From assembly GCF_028912405.1 (NCBI RefSeq), contig NZ_JAKELO010000002.1, positions 310,001-374,000 of the forward strand: 64,000 nucleotides of DNA, read 5' to 3'. Below, one piece after another: positions 46,634-55,955 of the stretch. A model generated the notes under the pieces. It was not told the origin of the DNA, ran no database searches, and saw nothing but the letters and a program-made list of their open reading frames with translations. The position numbers and the translations under genes were made by a program. The stretch is from Methanogenium marinum (GTDB taxonomy: Archaea; Halobacteriota; Methanomicrobia; Methanomicrobiales; Methanomicrobiaceae). The stretch's first letter is position 1. Each line of letters begins with the position of its first letter.

Positions 46634-48694
46634 ATGGATATCAATAGGCTCGAAAGGGCCACACTTCTCTGTCTGGTGATTGCCGCCCTTTTTGCAACAA
46701 TCGCGGCCCCGGTTGTTGCAGCAGCTGCATCACATCCCTTCACGGCGAGTGATCTGGTTACGCTCCAGAGAACCGGTGCACCGGCCCCGTCACCGGATGG
46801 TACTTGGATCGTTTTCCCCCTGCGCAGCACCGATTTTGCCGGGAACAGAGGGCTTAGCAGCCTCTGGATGGTACGGCCCGACGGAACTGATCAACACCAG
46901 CTGACATTCCCCCCGGGAAATGATGCGGAACCCTGCTGGGCGCCGGACGGCTCGGCAGTGTATTATCTCTCGACGTGCTCAGGGAGTTCGCAGGTCTGGA
47001 AGACATCACTTTCCATAGGAGATGCCGTTCAGATAACAGATCTCCCGCTGGATCTTGCGAACCTGAAGTGCTCTCCTGATGGGAAGTCTCTTGCATTTTC
47101 CATGGAGGTTTTTCCCAATACCAGCGATGAAGAAACAGCTCGACACCTGAAAGCAATAGAAGAACTAAATTCATCCGGGAACGTGTATGATACCCTTCCG
47201 GTCCGTCACTGGGATACCTTTGAAGACGGGCGGCGGAACCATATCTTCGTGATGCCCTTCTCCACCGGCATACCGGTCGATATCATGAAGGCAATGGAGG
47301 CCGACAGCCCCTCAGTACCCTTTGGCGGTGCAGAGGAGTACACGTTCACGCCGGATAACTCGGGTATTGTCTTTAGTACAGCCGATACCGGCAGGGAAGA
47401 GATGTGGAGTACCGAACACAATCTCTATCGGGCCTCCATCTCCGGCACGAATCTGCCCGTCAATCTCACTCCTGCTAACAAGGCGTGGGTAACGCAGCCA
47501 GTCTTCTCGCCGGATGGCAGCACGCTTGCATATCTTGCCATGAGCCGTCCCGGATATGAGTCCGACCGGTACCGGATCATGCTCCGCTCATGGCCTGACG
47601 GAGAGGAACGGGAAGTTGCCTCATCATGGAATCGTTCTCCCACCTCCCTCATCTGGTCACCGGACGGGGAAACACTCTATGTGACCGCCATGGATTTGGG
47701 GAACAGCGCATTGTTTGCAATTGACCCGGCAACAGGGGATGTTGAGACACTGGTCGGGAACGGGTATGTCTCTTCGGTCAGCACTATCGGTAACAGCCTC
47801 GTTTACAATCTGGCAAACCATACCTCTCCGGCCGACATCTGGACAATCAACTCTGACGGAAGTCATGCAAAGCAGATAACACAGGTCAACCGGGACCAGC
47901 TGGTAGAGGTGCGGATGGGGGAGTCCGAGCAGTTCTCCTTTTCCGGCTGGAACAATGAGACCGTATACGGCTACGTGGTAAAACCTGTGGATTTCGATCC
48001 GGCAAAGAAATACCCGGTTGCTCTGCTTATTCATGGCGGTCCCGAGAGTTCATTTGCGGACACCTTCCATTACCGCTGGAATCCCCAGGTCTATGCCGGA
48101 AGAGGCTACGCCGCAGTGATGATCGATTTCCACGGGTCAGTCGGATACGGACAGGCATTCACCGATTCGATACAGGAAGACTGGGGTGGAAAACCGCTGG
48201 TGGATCTCCAAAAAGGACTGAATGCAACGCTTGAGAAATATCCCTGGATGGACGGGGAGCGGGTCTCAGCGCTCGGCGGCTCGTATGGAGGGTTCATGGT
48301 TGACTGGATAGAAGGAGCCTGGCCCGACCGGTTCCGGTGCCTGGTGATGCATGACGGCGTATTCGACACCCGGTCCATGTATTTCAGCACCGATGAACTC
48401 TGGTTCGAAGAATGGGAAAACAACGGCACTCCCTGGCAGAACCCGGAGGCGTATTCACGGTTCAATCCGGCTGAGCATGTGGCTGACTGGAAGACTCCCA
48501 TGCTGGTGGTCCAGGGCGGGTGTGATTACCGCATACCCGAGACGCAGGGATTCGGGGCGTTCACCGCCCTTCAGCGAAAAAACATCCCGAGCAAACTTCT
48601 GTACTTCCCCGATGAAAACCACTTTGTGTTACAACCGCAGAACAGTATCCTGTGGCATGACACGGTTCTCGACTGGCTGGACCAGTGGACCTGA
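46634..48694 (+). CDS. Exported S9-family (acylaminoacyl/dipeptidyl) peptidase
   Basis: A 686-residue serine peptidase. Residues 1-35 are a signal peptide (ATLLCLVIAALFATIAAPVVAAAA). Residues 40-420 form a TolB-like beta-propeller with repeats such as PSPDGTWIVF, CSPDGKSLAF and FSPDGSTLAYLAM. The alpha/beta hydrolase domain has the oxyanion segment LLIHGGPESSF, the nucleophile in GGSYGGF, the Asp in GGCDYRIP and the His in DENHFV. Probably degrades peptides outside the cell membrane. The RBS is weak. Confidence 0.93.
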   Translation: MDINRLERATLLCLVIAALFATIAAPVVAAAASHPFTASDLVTLQRTGAPAPSPDGTWIVFPLRSTDFAGNRGLSSLWMVRPDGTDQHQLTFPPGNDAEPCWAPDGSAVYYLSTCSGSSQVWKTSLSIGDAVQITDLPLDLANLKCSPDGKSLAFSMEVFPNTSDEETARHLKAIEELNSSGNVYDTLPVRHWDTFEDGRRNHIFVMPFSTGIPVDIMKAMEADSPSVPFGGAEEYTFTPDNSGIVFSTADTGREEMWSTEHNLYRASISGTNLPVNLTPANKAWVTQPVFSPDGSTLAYLAMSRPGYESDRYRIMLRSWPDGEEREVASSWNRSPTSLIWSPDGETLYVTAMDLGNSALFAIDPATGDVETLVGNGYVSSVSTIGNSLVYNLANHTSPADIWTINSDGSHAKQITQVNRDQLVEVRMGESEQFSFSGWNNETVYGYVVKPVDFDPAKKYPVALLIHGGPESSFADTFHYRWNPQVYAGRGYAAVMIDFHGSVGYGQAFTDSIQEDWGGKPLVDLQKGLNATLEKYPWMDGERVSALGGSYGGFMVDWIEGAWPDRFRCLVMHDGVFDTRSMYFSTDELWFEEWENNGTPWQNPEAYSRFNPAEHVADWKTPMLVVQGGCDYRIPETQGFGAFTALQRKNIPSKLLYFPDENHFVLQPQNSILWHDTVLDWLDQWT

Positions 48695-49149
48695 AATACC
48701 CTGATCAAAAATGAAGGACTATATAAATATCCGCCAAATCCGACCTGTCCACCAAAAATATCCATCCACACAGACGGGCAGAGCGGGCCGATCTTAACTG
48801 GAGACAGCCCATACACCCTCTCAAAATATTCGTGAACTGCCACCCCACATTAGCCCATAATAATTGGTATTTTCAGCAAATAAAAGGCATTAAGGTCGTA
48901 TTTTATGGTGGCGAAAAAAGTATGAAAAATACGTCCGTTTCGGCCCTCAATTATCTAAATCGGGGGTCAGAAAAGGGGTACAAGGGTTACAAAAATAGTG
49001 TAGACAAAGAGCTACAAGAAAGGGGATGATATGACACTTGCAGTGTTCTGGATCTTCGCCGAAATAAGATAAATTTCCGATTTTTTGCGTTACGCCTTCT
49101 CGACCTGAACAATGGGTTCAACAATCCGGATTTTCCTTCCCGGGAAAGT
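48695..49149. other. Intergenic region, possible 35-residue frame
   Basis: No firm gene. A plus-strand frame at 48922-49029 (MKNTSVSALN, ending VDKELQERG) has GGTGG about 10 bases upstream but no recognisable family. A TATA-like ACTATATAAATA occurs at about 48717. Confidence 0.35.
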
Positions 49150-49704
49150 TTATTCAAAAAATTTTGTTTTTTCATAATATCGTTCTGATTCCTTTAGGAT
49201 TACGTGGTTTTTTGCGATCTCCTGGATCAGCAGATTATCCGGGTCCCAGGGTCCGTATTTTATACTGAGCCGCGAGTTGCTCCATTCCAACTCCTTTTTG
49301 ACCTCTCTATCGTCCGTCTCGATATACACATCGATATCCCTCTTCCGGTCCGCAGTCCCCTTCGCATAACTGCCAAAGAGTATGGCAAGCGGAATGTCCT
49401 GTCTCTCCTCAATTGTCCTGATAACAGATCTCAGATGGGGGGCCTCTTTGATCAGATTTCCGAGTGCGTTCCACTCCATCATGAAAATATGCACCCGTGC
49501 TTCAAGGGTTTTTTTCAGGAAATATACCCTGTTTTTCCCCTCTGTCCTGAAGTCAACGACATTCCCGTCTAAAAGAACCCTGAGTTTCCGCAGCACCGTA
49601 GTGTGCGAGATGCCCAGATCTTTTGCGAGTTTGCGGGGATGTGAATCACCTCTGAGCAGGAGAGCAATGATCTGAATGGACACATTTTGTTCCACATGGA
49701 ACAT
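49150..49704 (-). CDS. HTH domain fused to a minimal nucleotidyltransferase
   Basis: From ATG 49704 (MFHVEQNV) 184 residues. Residues 10-65 form a winged helix (PRKLAKDLGISHTTVLRKLRVLLDGNVV). Residues 85-184 are a MNT-type nucleotidyltransferase with GSYAKGTADRKRDIDVYI, in which GSxxxG and the DxD pair are intact. Such HTH-NTase proteins are widespread in methanogens and some act with HEPN partners as toxin-antitoxin pairs; no HEPN gene lies next to it. The start codon sits in a 16-bp palindrome, suggesting autoregulation. The frame opens 17 codons further upstream. Confidence 0.82.
   Translation of the reverse strand: MFHVEQNVSIQIIALLLRGDSHPRKLAKDLGISHTTVLRKLRVLLDGNVVDFRTEGKNRVYFLKKTLEARVHIFMMEWNALGNLIKEAPHLRSVIRTIEERQDIPLAILFGSYAKGTADRKRDIDVYIETDDREVKKELEWSNSRLSIKYGPWDPDNLLIQEIAKNHVILKESERYYEKTKFFE
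49688..49703. promoter_or_regulatory. parS-like palindrome over the HTH-nucleotidyltransferase start
   Basis: TGTTCC-ACAT-GGAACA, perfect 6-bp arms, covering the first codons of the gene. It differs at one base from the bacterial ParB site TGTTCCACGTGGAACA. In an archaeon it is more likely an operator for the adjacent HTH protein. Confidence 0.5.
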
Positions 49705-49782
49705 ATTTGAACAAATTGATGGAAAAGGTAGTGCATGTCCCGGACGATCAGACATATATTGTTACTTGCCGAATGTCCGGAT

Positions 49783-49956
49783 ATGACAAATGTCGGCGAA
49801 AAATACCTATGTGAAAACTGCGGTGGTGTTGTTTTGGTTATTGAACCAGGCTTACCTCTCTACTGCTGCGGACAAATGATGAATAGAGTAAACAAAGACG
49901 GTACGGTAGAAGCTTCAAAGCAGATACCCATCATATCTGAAGTTGATTTATACTAA
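49783..49956 (+). CDS. Desulforedoxin-like small iron protein
   Basis: 57 residues from ATG 49783. LCENCGGVV and LYCCGQMMNRV supply the CxxC and adjacent CC ligands of a desulforedoxin-type Fe(Cys)4 centre, as in the N-terminal domain of desulfoferrodoxin. The catalytic superoxide reductase domain is absent. The tail (SKQIPIISEVDLY) is short. Likely a redox carrier or regulator in oxygen defence. The frame opens 16 codons upstream, but those overlap the promoter of the divergent gene. Confidence 0.78.
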   Translation: MTNVGEKYLCENCGGVVLVIEPGLPLYCCGQMMNRVNKDGTVEASKQIPIISEVDLY

Positions 49957-50033
49957 CATTCATACCAGCATTCTCATTGATATTTCTCAGAGGTGTCTGC
50001 TATTTCTCTGATTAATCTGCAAAGGGAAAAGGG

Positions 50034-50813
50034 CTATATCACATATTTTATTCTTGTAACATTCTGAAGGAGCGTTGTAATCATAAATTCTTTATGCAGA
50101 ATATCCTGCGAATAAAAACCATTCATCCGCTCGTCATTATTACAGATAATGAACATATTGCGCCTATCGATAAAAATCTGCAAAAGGATTGAATTTTGAT
50201 TATCTGACCCCATCGAATAAAACAGACTCTTATCCACGGTATCCTTCACCATATAACAGGGCAAAGATAGTTTTTTTGCCATCTCCGGTTTTGACACAAT
50301 CACCTCCACATCCACTTTTTTTCGAACCCTGTGCAGATCACCTGAAAACCGCTTTAACAGTTCAGCATCATTACAGAGAATCACAATTTCTGACTTCGCC
50401 CGCCTGTACATCATACGAAATTGTTCTTCAATACCTTCCTCAGTCAGAATGGGTACCATATTCAGGGGGAATCTCACCGGGTGGTGTAAGGCATCCAGTT
50501 CGAGGAGGGACGAATAGAGTATTTCACTTTTAGAAGTCTGGTCATTCTGGAACACAGAAAATGTCCGGTGAATATCCTCCACCCTATACATCGTTGGATT
50601 TGACCCTGAAGAACAGACAAATTGTTTCTCCTCGAGATATGTCAGAGTCTCATACACACGTCCCCGGGGAATTTTGGTGAATTCATGCAGTTCTGTTGCA
50701 CTTGCCACCCCCATGCCAAACAAGGCAACATATATTTTTGCGCTATATTCACGAAGCCCGCATTCAATAAGTCGATTGTACAGATCTTCATCGGCCTGAA
50801 TACGAAATTCCAT
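50034..50813 (-). CDS. TrmB-family transcriptional regulator
   Basis: 259 residues. The N-terminal winged helix (CGLREYSAKIYVALFGMGVASATELHEFTKIPRGRVYETLTYLEEKQFV) is the TrmB signature, where GRVYETL is the recognition helix. Residues 115-259 form a TrmB/PLD-like effector domain (RAKSEIVILCND, VDVEVIVSK). Divergent from the monooxygenase with a dyad in between. By position it might also control the alcohol dehydrogenase further on; that is inference. Confidence 0.88.
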   Translation of the reverse strand: MEFRIQADEDLYNRLIECGLREYSAKIYVALFGMGVASATELHEFTKIPRGRVYETLTYLEEKQFVCSSGSNPTMYRVEDIHRTFSVFQNDQTSKSEILYSSLLELDALHHPVRFPLNMVPILTEEGIEEQFRMMYRRAKSEIVILCNDAELLKRFSGDLHRVRKKVDVEVIVSKPEMAKKLSLPCYMVKDTVDKSLFYSMGSDNQNSILLQIFIDRRNMFIICNNDERMNGFYSQDILHKEFMITTLLQNVTRIKYVI

Positions 50814-50899
50814 ACAACGTAATCTACATCATATAATAGATATTTTGCTCCTCATTTGGGGAACATGAATTTTAAGCATGCTTGGTGGTAAATAACCAA

Positions 50900-50921
50900 T
50901 TCCTGAAAGAAATATCAGGAA
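50900..50921. promoter_or_regulatory. Dyad between the TrmB-type gene and the monooxygenase
   Basis: TTCCTGA (50900-50906), 8-base spacer, TCAGGAA (50915-50921). The 10-bp palindrome AAGCATGCTT lies at 50874-50883. A GGAGGA ribosome site follows before the monooxygenase ATG. Likely binding site for the divergent TrmB-type regulator. Confidence 0.5.
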
Positions 50922-50949
50922 CTGCTACATAACACACGGAGGAAAAAAT

Positions 50950-51237
50950 ATGATCTCGATAATCGCCAAATGTCAGGTAAAACCGGAAACGGTAAATGAA
51001 CTCAAAAAACTTGCGCTTGATCTGGTCGCAGTAAGCAGAAAGGAGGAAGGGAATATCTCCTATAATTTCTACGCAGAAATCTCTGATTCGAGCAGATTCA
51101 CCTTCATTGAGGAATGGAAAGACCAGGAAGCAATTGATATTCACATGAAGACTGCACATTTCCAGGATTTCGGCGCAAAAGCAGGGCCGCTGTTTGCAGG
51201 ACCGCTTGATATCGCTCTCTATAATAAACTCTCATAA
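50950..51237 (+). CDS. ABM-family (YgiN-like) monooxygenase
   Basis: 95-residue dimeric ferredoxin-like alpha/beta barrel protein. ISIIAKCQVKPETVNELKKLA, SRKEEGNISYNFYAE and FTFIEEWKDQEAIDIHMKTAHFQDF are typical of the antibiotic-biosynthesis-monooxygenase family including quinol monooxygenase YgiN. A strong GGAGGA lies 9 bases before the ATG. Substrate unknown, plausibly a quinone-like or electrophilic compound. Confidence 0.88.
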   Translation: MISIIAKCQVKPETVNELKKLALDLVAVSRKEEGNISYNFYAEISDSSRFTFIEEWKDQEAIDIHMKTAHFQDFGAKAGPLFAGPLDIALYNKLS

Positions 51238-51722
51238 AACTGAATAAATCACGATTTTCCGCCATTTTTGGAGAATCACTCCTCAGGTATGTTACTATTC
51301 TTCGTTTAGATATGACAGGACTCTTTGCCACTGCAATCCCCCGTATCAGGAAAGATGGAGATTGGCATCTTTCTTTTTAGGCTGACCAGACCTTCTGCCA
51401 GTCGTTCATCTTCATGCGCGGGTCCGTTGAATCACATTCAGGAGGTTTGGGAAACACAGCAAACCATCGTTTTCACCAAATTATTTGGAATTCATGCCGT
51501 AAATAATAAAGAACATAATATCAGGATTTATATCCTCAAAATGCATCCATCTCATTTTGCACATATATACTGTTACAACGAATTTCATTCATTTTTCAAC
51601 AGATTCACCTATCTTTCAGAAGATGTCCATATTTTGAGGAGCAGAATATATTTGAGAGACCATATCATTTCATCCAATATCGGCTGCTGTTTTTGCAGTC
51701 GGAAACAAAAGGACTGAAAAAT
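51238..51722. other. Leader region of the alcohol dehydrogenase gene, no gene
   Basis: A 485-bp gap. The frame at 51325-51717 does not look coding. A small dyad AGGAT-TTAT-ATCCT lies at about 51527-51540, with ATATCAGG as its left side, slightly resembling the TrmB-type site. AT-rich sequence from 51640 may contain the promoter. Confidence 0.4.
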
Positions 51723-52793
51723 ATGGCGAAGCAGATTAAAGGACTCGCAATGAAGCGGATCGGAGAGATCGGCTGGATAGAAAAGGATGCACCAAAGTGC
51801 GGCCCGTTGGACGCACTGGTAAAACCACTGGCACTTGCACCATGTACCTCTGATATTCACACTGTCTGGGAGGGTGCAATCGGCGAGCGTACAGACATGA
51901 TTCTCGGACACGAGGGTACCGGGGAAATCGTTGAAGTGGGTTCCCACGTCAGGGACTTCAAGCCCGGAGACCGTGTCCTTATCCCGGCAATCACTCCTGA
52001 CTGGGGTAGCGTTGAAGCACAGGCAGGGTTCGCCATGCACTCCGGCGGCATGCTCGCAGGCTGGAAATTCTCTAACTTCAAAGACGGTATGTTTGGAGAA
52101 TTGTTCCACGTTAACGAGGCGGACGCCAACCTGGCACATCTCCCGGACTCCATTGATGTTGCCCAGGCGGCCATGATCTCTGATATGGTCCCAACCGGTT
52201 TCCACGCAGCCGAACTTGCTGACATCAGACTTGGCGACACCGTCTGCTGTATCGGGATCGGCCCTGTCGGACTGATGGCGGTCGCCGGTGCAAACCACAT
52301 GGGTGCCTCACACATCCTTGCCGTCGGAAGCAGACCAGACTGTATCAATGCCGCCAAAGGATATGGTGCGACTGATATCATCAACTACAAGAAAGGTGAC
52401 ACCGTCGAACAGGTCATGGAATTAACCGACGGCAAGGGTGTTGACAAGGTCTGCATTGCAGGTGGTACGGTCAGGACCATGGAAGAGGCAGTCACCATGG
52501 TAAAAGCCGGCGGAAAGATTGGCAACGTCAACTACCTCGGCTCAGGCGAATTCGTCACCATCCCGCGTGTTGAATGGGGCTTCGGAATGAGCCACAAGTT
52601 CATCCACTGCGGGTTAATGCCCGGCGGCAGACTGAGAATGGAGAAACTCGCAAGCCTCGTAGAAGTCGGCAAGCTCGACCTCAATCCACTGATGACCCAC
52701 AGATTCACCGGATTCGAGAAAATTGAGGAAGCACTGCTCCTGATGAAGGAAAAGCCGCCCGACCTGATCAAACCTGTCGTTGTGTGCGAGTAA
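51723..52793 (+). CDS. NADP-dependent secondary alcohol dehydrogenase
   Basis: Zinc medium-chain dehydrogenase of 356 residues, closely similar over its whole length to Thermoanaerobacter brockii ADH (numbering offset of 4). Zinc ligands are Cys41 (APCTSDIHT), His63 (ILGHEG) and Asp154 (SDMVPTGFH). The NADP fold has GIGPVGLMAVAGA and, after the second strand, GSRP, the Ser-Arg pair that selects NADP over NAD. The enzyme oxidises 2-propanol and related secondary alcohols, feeding electrons to CO2 reduction in alcohol-using methanogens. ATG 51723 is chosen by alignment; the frame opens 10 codons earlier. Confidence 0.92.
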   Translation: MAKQIKGLAMKRIGEIGWIEKDAPKCGPLDALVKPLALAPCTSDIHTVWEGAIGERTDMILGHEGTGEIVEVGSHVRDFKPGDRVLIPAITPDWGSVEAQAGFAMHSGGMLAGWKFSNFKDGMFGELFHVNEADANLAHLPDSIDVAQAAMISDMVPTGFHAAELADIRLGDTVCCIGIGPVGLMAVAGANHMGASHILAVGSRPDCINAAKGYGATDIINYKKGDTVEQVMELTDGKGVDKVCIAGGTVRTMEEAVTMVKAGGKIGNVNYLGSGEFVTIPRVEWGFGMSHKFIHCGLMPGGRLRMEKLASLVEVGKLDLNPLMTHRFTGFEKIEEALLLMKEKPPDLIKPVVVCE

Positions 52794-52808
52794 ATCTCAC
52801 ACAAACTG

Positions 52809-52816
52809 TTTTTTTT
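52809..52816 (+). terminator. T-tract terminator after the alcohol dehydrogenase gene
   Basis: Eight T residues begin 16 bp after the TAA. The remaining 200 bp to the convergent cobA gene hold no recognisable gene. Confidence 0.5.
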
Positions 52817-53024
52817 GGGATGCATACCCGCGACCCTGCAAAAGCGGAGGTCCCTTCTGGGAAGTCATGGATGCACTCAATGAGCGTGGTATAAAAAAGA
52901 TTCAGCACGTACCGGAGGGGACAACCCCACACATATTACTCATTTCATTGGATAATCAGGCCCGGAAGAACAATACCACATTCTTCCAGACAATATGGAT
53001 TAACTGTTTTTGCTTTTCGGTGTG

Positions 53025-53786
53025 TCACACACCGGTAATATGCATCCGCCCTTCAGACCCGTCCCGATACAACGTCGCCACTTCTCCGATAACAACAACC
53101 GCAGGGGCCTTCACTCCGGCCTCTATTGCAACCTTAGCGATCTCCTCAAGAGGAGCACAGGTCACCCGCTGGTCGGGCCGGAGTCCACGCTCAATAATGG
53201 CCACCGGCTTTTCCGGGTTCATGCCACCTGCCACAAGGGCCTCGGCAATCTTCGGGAGATTTTTCACGCCCATTAAGACAACAATCGTCCCGGTTGTCTG
53301 TGCCAGCCAGTGCCAGTTGAGAGCAGACTCCCCTTTTGTGGGGTCTTCATGCCCGGTGAGAATCGTGACCTGACTTGCCCACTTCCGGTGGGTAACAGGA
53401 ATTCCCACACATTCAGGGACGGCGATGGCACTCGTAACACCGGGCACCACCTCAACCGGGATGCCATGTTCACGCATCGTCTCCATCTCCTCACCACCAC
53501 GGCCGAAGAGGAAGGGGTCGCCTCCCTTCAGGCGGACAACACTCCGACCCTTTTTGGCATACTCCACCATCAGGGCTTCAATATCATCCTGTTCGAGGGT
53601 GTGTGATGAGCCGTATTTCCCGACATCAACACACTCAGCAGATTCAGGCAGGGAGGCAAGCACCTCAGCGCCGGGGAGCTGATCATAGAGAATGACATCT
53701 GCTGCATCGAGCACCTCACGTGCCCGCACCGTCATCATGCCCAGCCCTCCGGGGCCGGACCCGATAAGATATACTGTTCCGTTCAT
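53025..53786 (-). CDS. cobA: Uroporphyrinogen-III C-methyltransferase (SUMT)
   Basis: Uses two S-adenosylmethionine molecules to make precorrin-2 from uroporphyrinogen III. From ATG 53786 (MNGTVYLIGSGPGG) 253 residues. VYLIGSGPGGLGMMT, VVRLKGGDPFLFGRGGEE and VVPGVTSAIAVPECVGIPVTHR are the SUMT signatures. In-frame starts exist upstream (53831) overlapping hemC. Last gene of the minus-strand tetrapyrrole cluster, leading to siroheme, cobamide and coenzyme F430. Confidence 0.95.
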   Translation of the reverse strand: MNGTVYLIGSGPGGLGMMTVRAREVLDAADVILYDQLPGAEVLASLPESAECVDVGKYGSSHTLEQDDIEALMVEYAKKGRSVVRLKGGDPFLFGRGGEEMETMREHGIPVEVVPGVTSAIAVPECVGIPVTHRKWASQVTILTGHEDPTKGESALNWHWLAQTTGTIVVLMGVKNLPKIAEALVAGGMNPEKPVAIIERGLRPDQRVTCAPLEEIAKVAIEAGVKAPAVVVIGEVATLYRDGSEGRMHITGV

Positions 53787-53832
53787 CATTGTTCCACTCA
53801 TGATTGTTGTGTTCCTGACTGTTCCACCCATA

Positions 53833-54723
53833 TCATTCTGTTTCCTGGAGTCCCAGCGTCTGCCGGGCCTCTTCAATCAGGTCCCAGCTAATATTTTTGA
53901 GTTTTTTGCCGATGAGACGGCCTTCTGCAACCGAATCGCCGTTGTCCTCCACCCGTTCGTAGCGGCTGCCGTCAAGAGAAAGAACTTCCGCGAGAAGGAA
54001 ACCGTCCTCACAAAAGACACCCTGCGGCGTGAAACAACCGCCGCCTATTTCCTCCATCACGGCTCGTTCAACCTCAGTATCCAGCCGTGTCTGCGGGTGA
54101 TCGATGACAGAGAGCTGTTCAGTCAGCGCCGGGTCATCCCGGCATACCACCGCAATCGTCCCCTGATTGGGTGACGGCACAAACCACTGCGGCAGAAGCC
54201 GTGTGCCAGGAAGATCCATATCGAGGCGTTGCATCCCTGCTTCCGCAAGGACAATCGCGTCATACTGGCCCTCATGCAATTTCCGCAGGCGGGTATCAAC
54301 ATTGCCGCGGAGTTCACGGACTTCGACATCCAGACTACTCCTCATGATCTGTGCACGCCTGCGGGTGGATGATGTTCCCACCACACGGATGTCTTCGATG
54401 TCACACTCATGAACGAGGAAGTCTGCCGGGGAGTCACGTTTAAGAATTGCCGCAGTACAGAGCCCTTCCGGCCGGTATGCCGGTATATCCTTCATACTGT
54501 GAACCGCAAAGTCAATCTCGCCTGCAAGGATGGCATCGTCCAGGGCCCGGACAAAGATGCCCTGTCCCCCCACCTGATGCATCGGCACCTGGGTGCGGGC
54601 GTCGCCGACCGTCTTTATCTCGGTGACCGTAGTCTCAATGCCCCGTTCTGCAAGCATCCCGCAGACACGATCCGTCTGTGCCATCGCAAGGCGGGAACCA
54701 CGTGTCCCTACTATGAGAGACAT
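53833..54723 (-). CDS. hemC: Porphobilinogen deaminase (hydroxymethylbilane synthase)
   Basis: Condenses four porphobilinogen units. 296 residues. [15 protein letters not shown] near the N-terminus, [10 protein letters not shown], and the STRRRAQIM arginine cluster hold the substrate carboxylates. The dipyrromethane cofactor attaches to the cysteine in GGGCFTPQG near residue 227. Overlaps hemL by 13 bp. HemD, the following enzyme, is not in the cluster. Confidence 0.96.
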   Translation of the reverse strand: MSLIVGTRGSRLAMAQTDRVCGMLAERGIETTVTEIKTVGDARTQVPMHQVGGQGIFVRALDDAILAGEIDFAVHSMKDIPAYRPEGLCTAAILKRDSPADFLVHECDIEDIRVVGTSSTRRRAQIMRSSLDVEVRELRGNVDTRLRKLHEGQYDAIVLAEAGMQRLDMDLPGTRLLPQWFVPSPNQGTIAVVCRDDPALTEQLSVIDHPQTRLDTEVERAVMEEIGGGCFTPQGVFCEDGFLLAEVLSLDGSRYERVEDNGDSVAEGRLIGKKLKNISWDLIEEARQTLGLQETE

Positions 54724-55955
54724 TCAGAATACGCCCCGGCAATTGTTGCCACATCTTCCTCCGTGTGCGCAATCGAGAGGAAATTGGTCTCAAACTGTGA
54801 CGGAGGCAGGAAGATGCCCTTCTTTATCATCTTATTCCAGAAGACTGAGAATGCCTCCGTGTCGCTCTCCTTTGCCTCGCGGTAATCACGGGGCGGCGTC
54901 TTACGGAAGAAGAGTTTAAACATCGAACCCAGATTCACAAACCCGTCAGACTTTGCGGATGGAATGGACTCACCAATAGCCCGTGCGTTCTCTGCGAGCG
55001 TGGAATACACGCCGGGGTTATCACGCAGCTGCTGCAGGCAGGCAATACCTGCCGAAAGCGAGAGCGGATTGCCGGAAAATGTCCCTGCCTGATAGACCGG
55101 GCCTGCCGGTGCCGTCATCGCCATGATATCACGCCGGCCGGAGAAACAGCCGATGGGAAGACCCCCGCCGATGATTTTGCCGAAGGTTGTCAGGTCAGGA
55201 GTAATGCCGTACTTTACCTGTGCACCACCAATGCCCAGCCGGTAGCCGGTGATGACCTCATCGAGGATTAAGAGGACATCATGTTCCTCGGTTATTTTGC
55301 GCACCTCTGAAAGGTAGTTTTCATCCGGGAGTACCGGCCCAACGTTGCCGAGCACCGGTTCGAGGATGAATGCCGCCACATTGTCGTTATTTTCCAGAAG
55401 GGAAGAGAGCGCTTCGGTGTCATTGTAGGGCACCTGCAACGTGTGGCGCACCACATCCGGGATGACTCCTGCAGAATCAGGCACGCCCATTGTGGTCGCA
55501 CCGGATCCTGCCTTGATGAGCACACCATCATGGGCGCCGTGGAACCCGCCCTCTATTTTGATGATATCCTCACGATTGGTAAACCCGCGTGCAAGACGAA
55601 TCGCTGCCATCGTTGCCTCCGAACCACTGGAAACAAAACGCACCATATCAACCGACGGGTGATCGGCAACAATCATCCGTGCAAGAATCAGTTCCTTTTC
55701 TGCAGGAGTGCCATAGAGCCAGCCGCCTTCGGTGCAGGAGCAGATGGCTTCACGCACCGCCGGGTGGGCATGCCCAAGAATCAGGGGCCCATAGCCAAGA
55801 CAGCAGTCGACTAAATTCTCTCCATCTTCAGTTAAGAGGTGCGAACCGGAGGCACTGCGGGTATAGAACGGATACGGCTTTATCGCACGCACCGGACTTG
55901 AAACACCGCCGGGCATCAGGGTCTGGGCCTCAGCAAAAAGCTCTTCACTTCTCAT
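54711..55955 (-). CDS. hemL: Glutamate-1-semialdehyde 2,1-aminomutase
   Basis: PLP enzyme making 5-aminolevulinate. From ATG 55955 ([10 protein letters not shown]) 414 residues; a GAGGTGG site lies 6 bases upstream, and a GTG three codons earlier is less likely. [52 protein letters not shown] and the PLP lysine in [12 protein letters not shown] are diagnostic. Overlaps the hemB stop by 4 bp. Confidence 0.97.
   Translation of the reverse strand: MRSEELFAEAQTLMPGGVSSPVRAIKPYPFYTRSASGSHLLTEDGENLVDCCLGYGPLILGHAHPAVREAICSCTEGGWLYGTPAEKELILARMIVADHPSVDMVRFVSSGSEATMAAIRLARGFTNREDIIKIEGGFHGAHDGVLIKAGSGATTMGVPDSAGVIPDVVRHTLQVPYNDTEALSSLLENNDNVAAFILEPVLGNVGPVLPDENYLSEVRKITEEHDVLLILDEVITGYRLGIGGAQVKYGITPDLTTFGKIIGGGLPIGCFSGRRDIMAMTAPAGPVYQAGTFSGNPLSLSAGIACLQQLRDNPGVYSTLAENARAIGESIPSAKSDGFVNLGSMFKLFFRKTPPRDYREAKESDTEAFSVFWNKMIKKGIFLPPSQFETNFLSIAHTEEDVATIAGAYSECLS

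Noticed and set aside
47400-48100. Several long antisense frames inside the S9 peptidase gene and other high-GC genes
   Set aside because: They are mirror frames of strongly supported genes with family motifs on the other strand.
51325-51717. 130-codon frame upstream of the alcohol dehydrogenase
   Set aside because: No recognisable family, Cys/His/Phe-rich random-like composition, and it ends at the dehydrogenase start region where leader sequence is expected.
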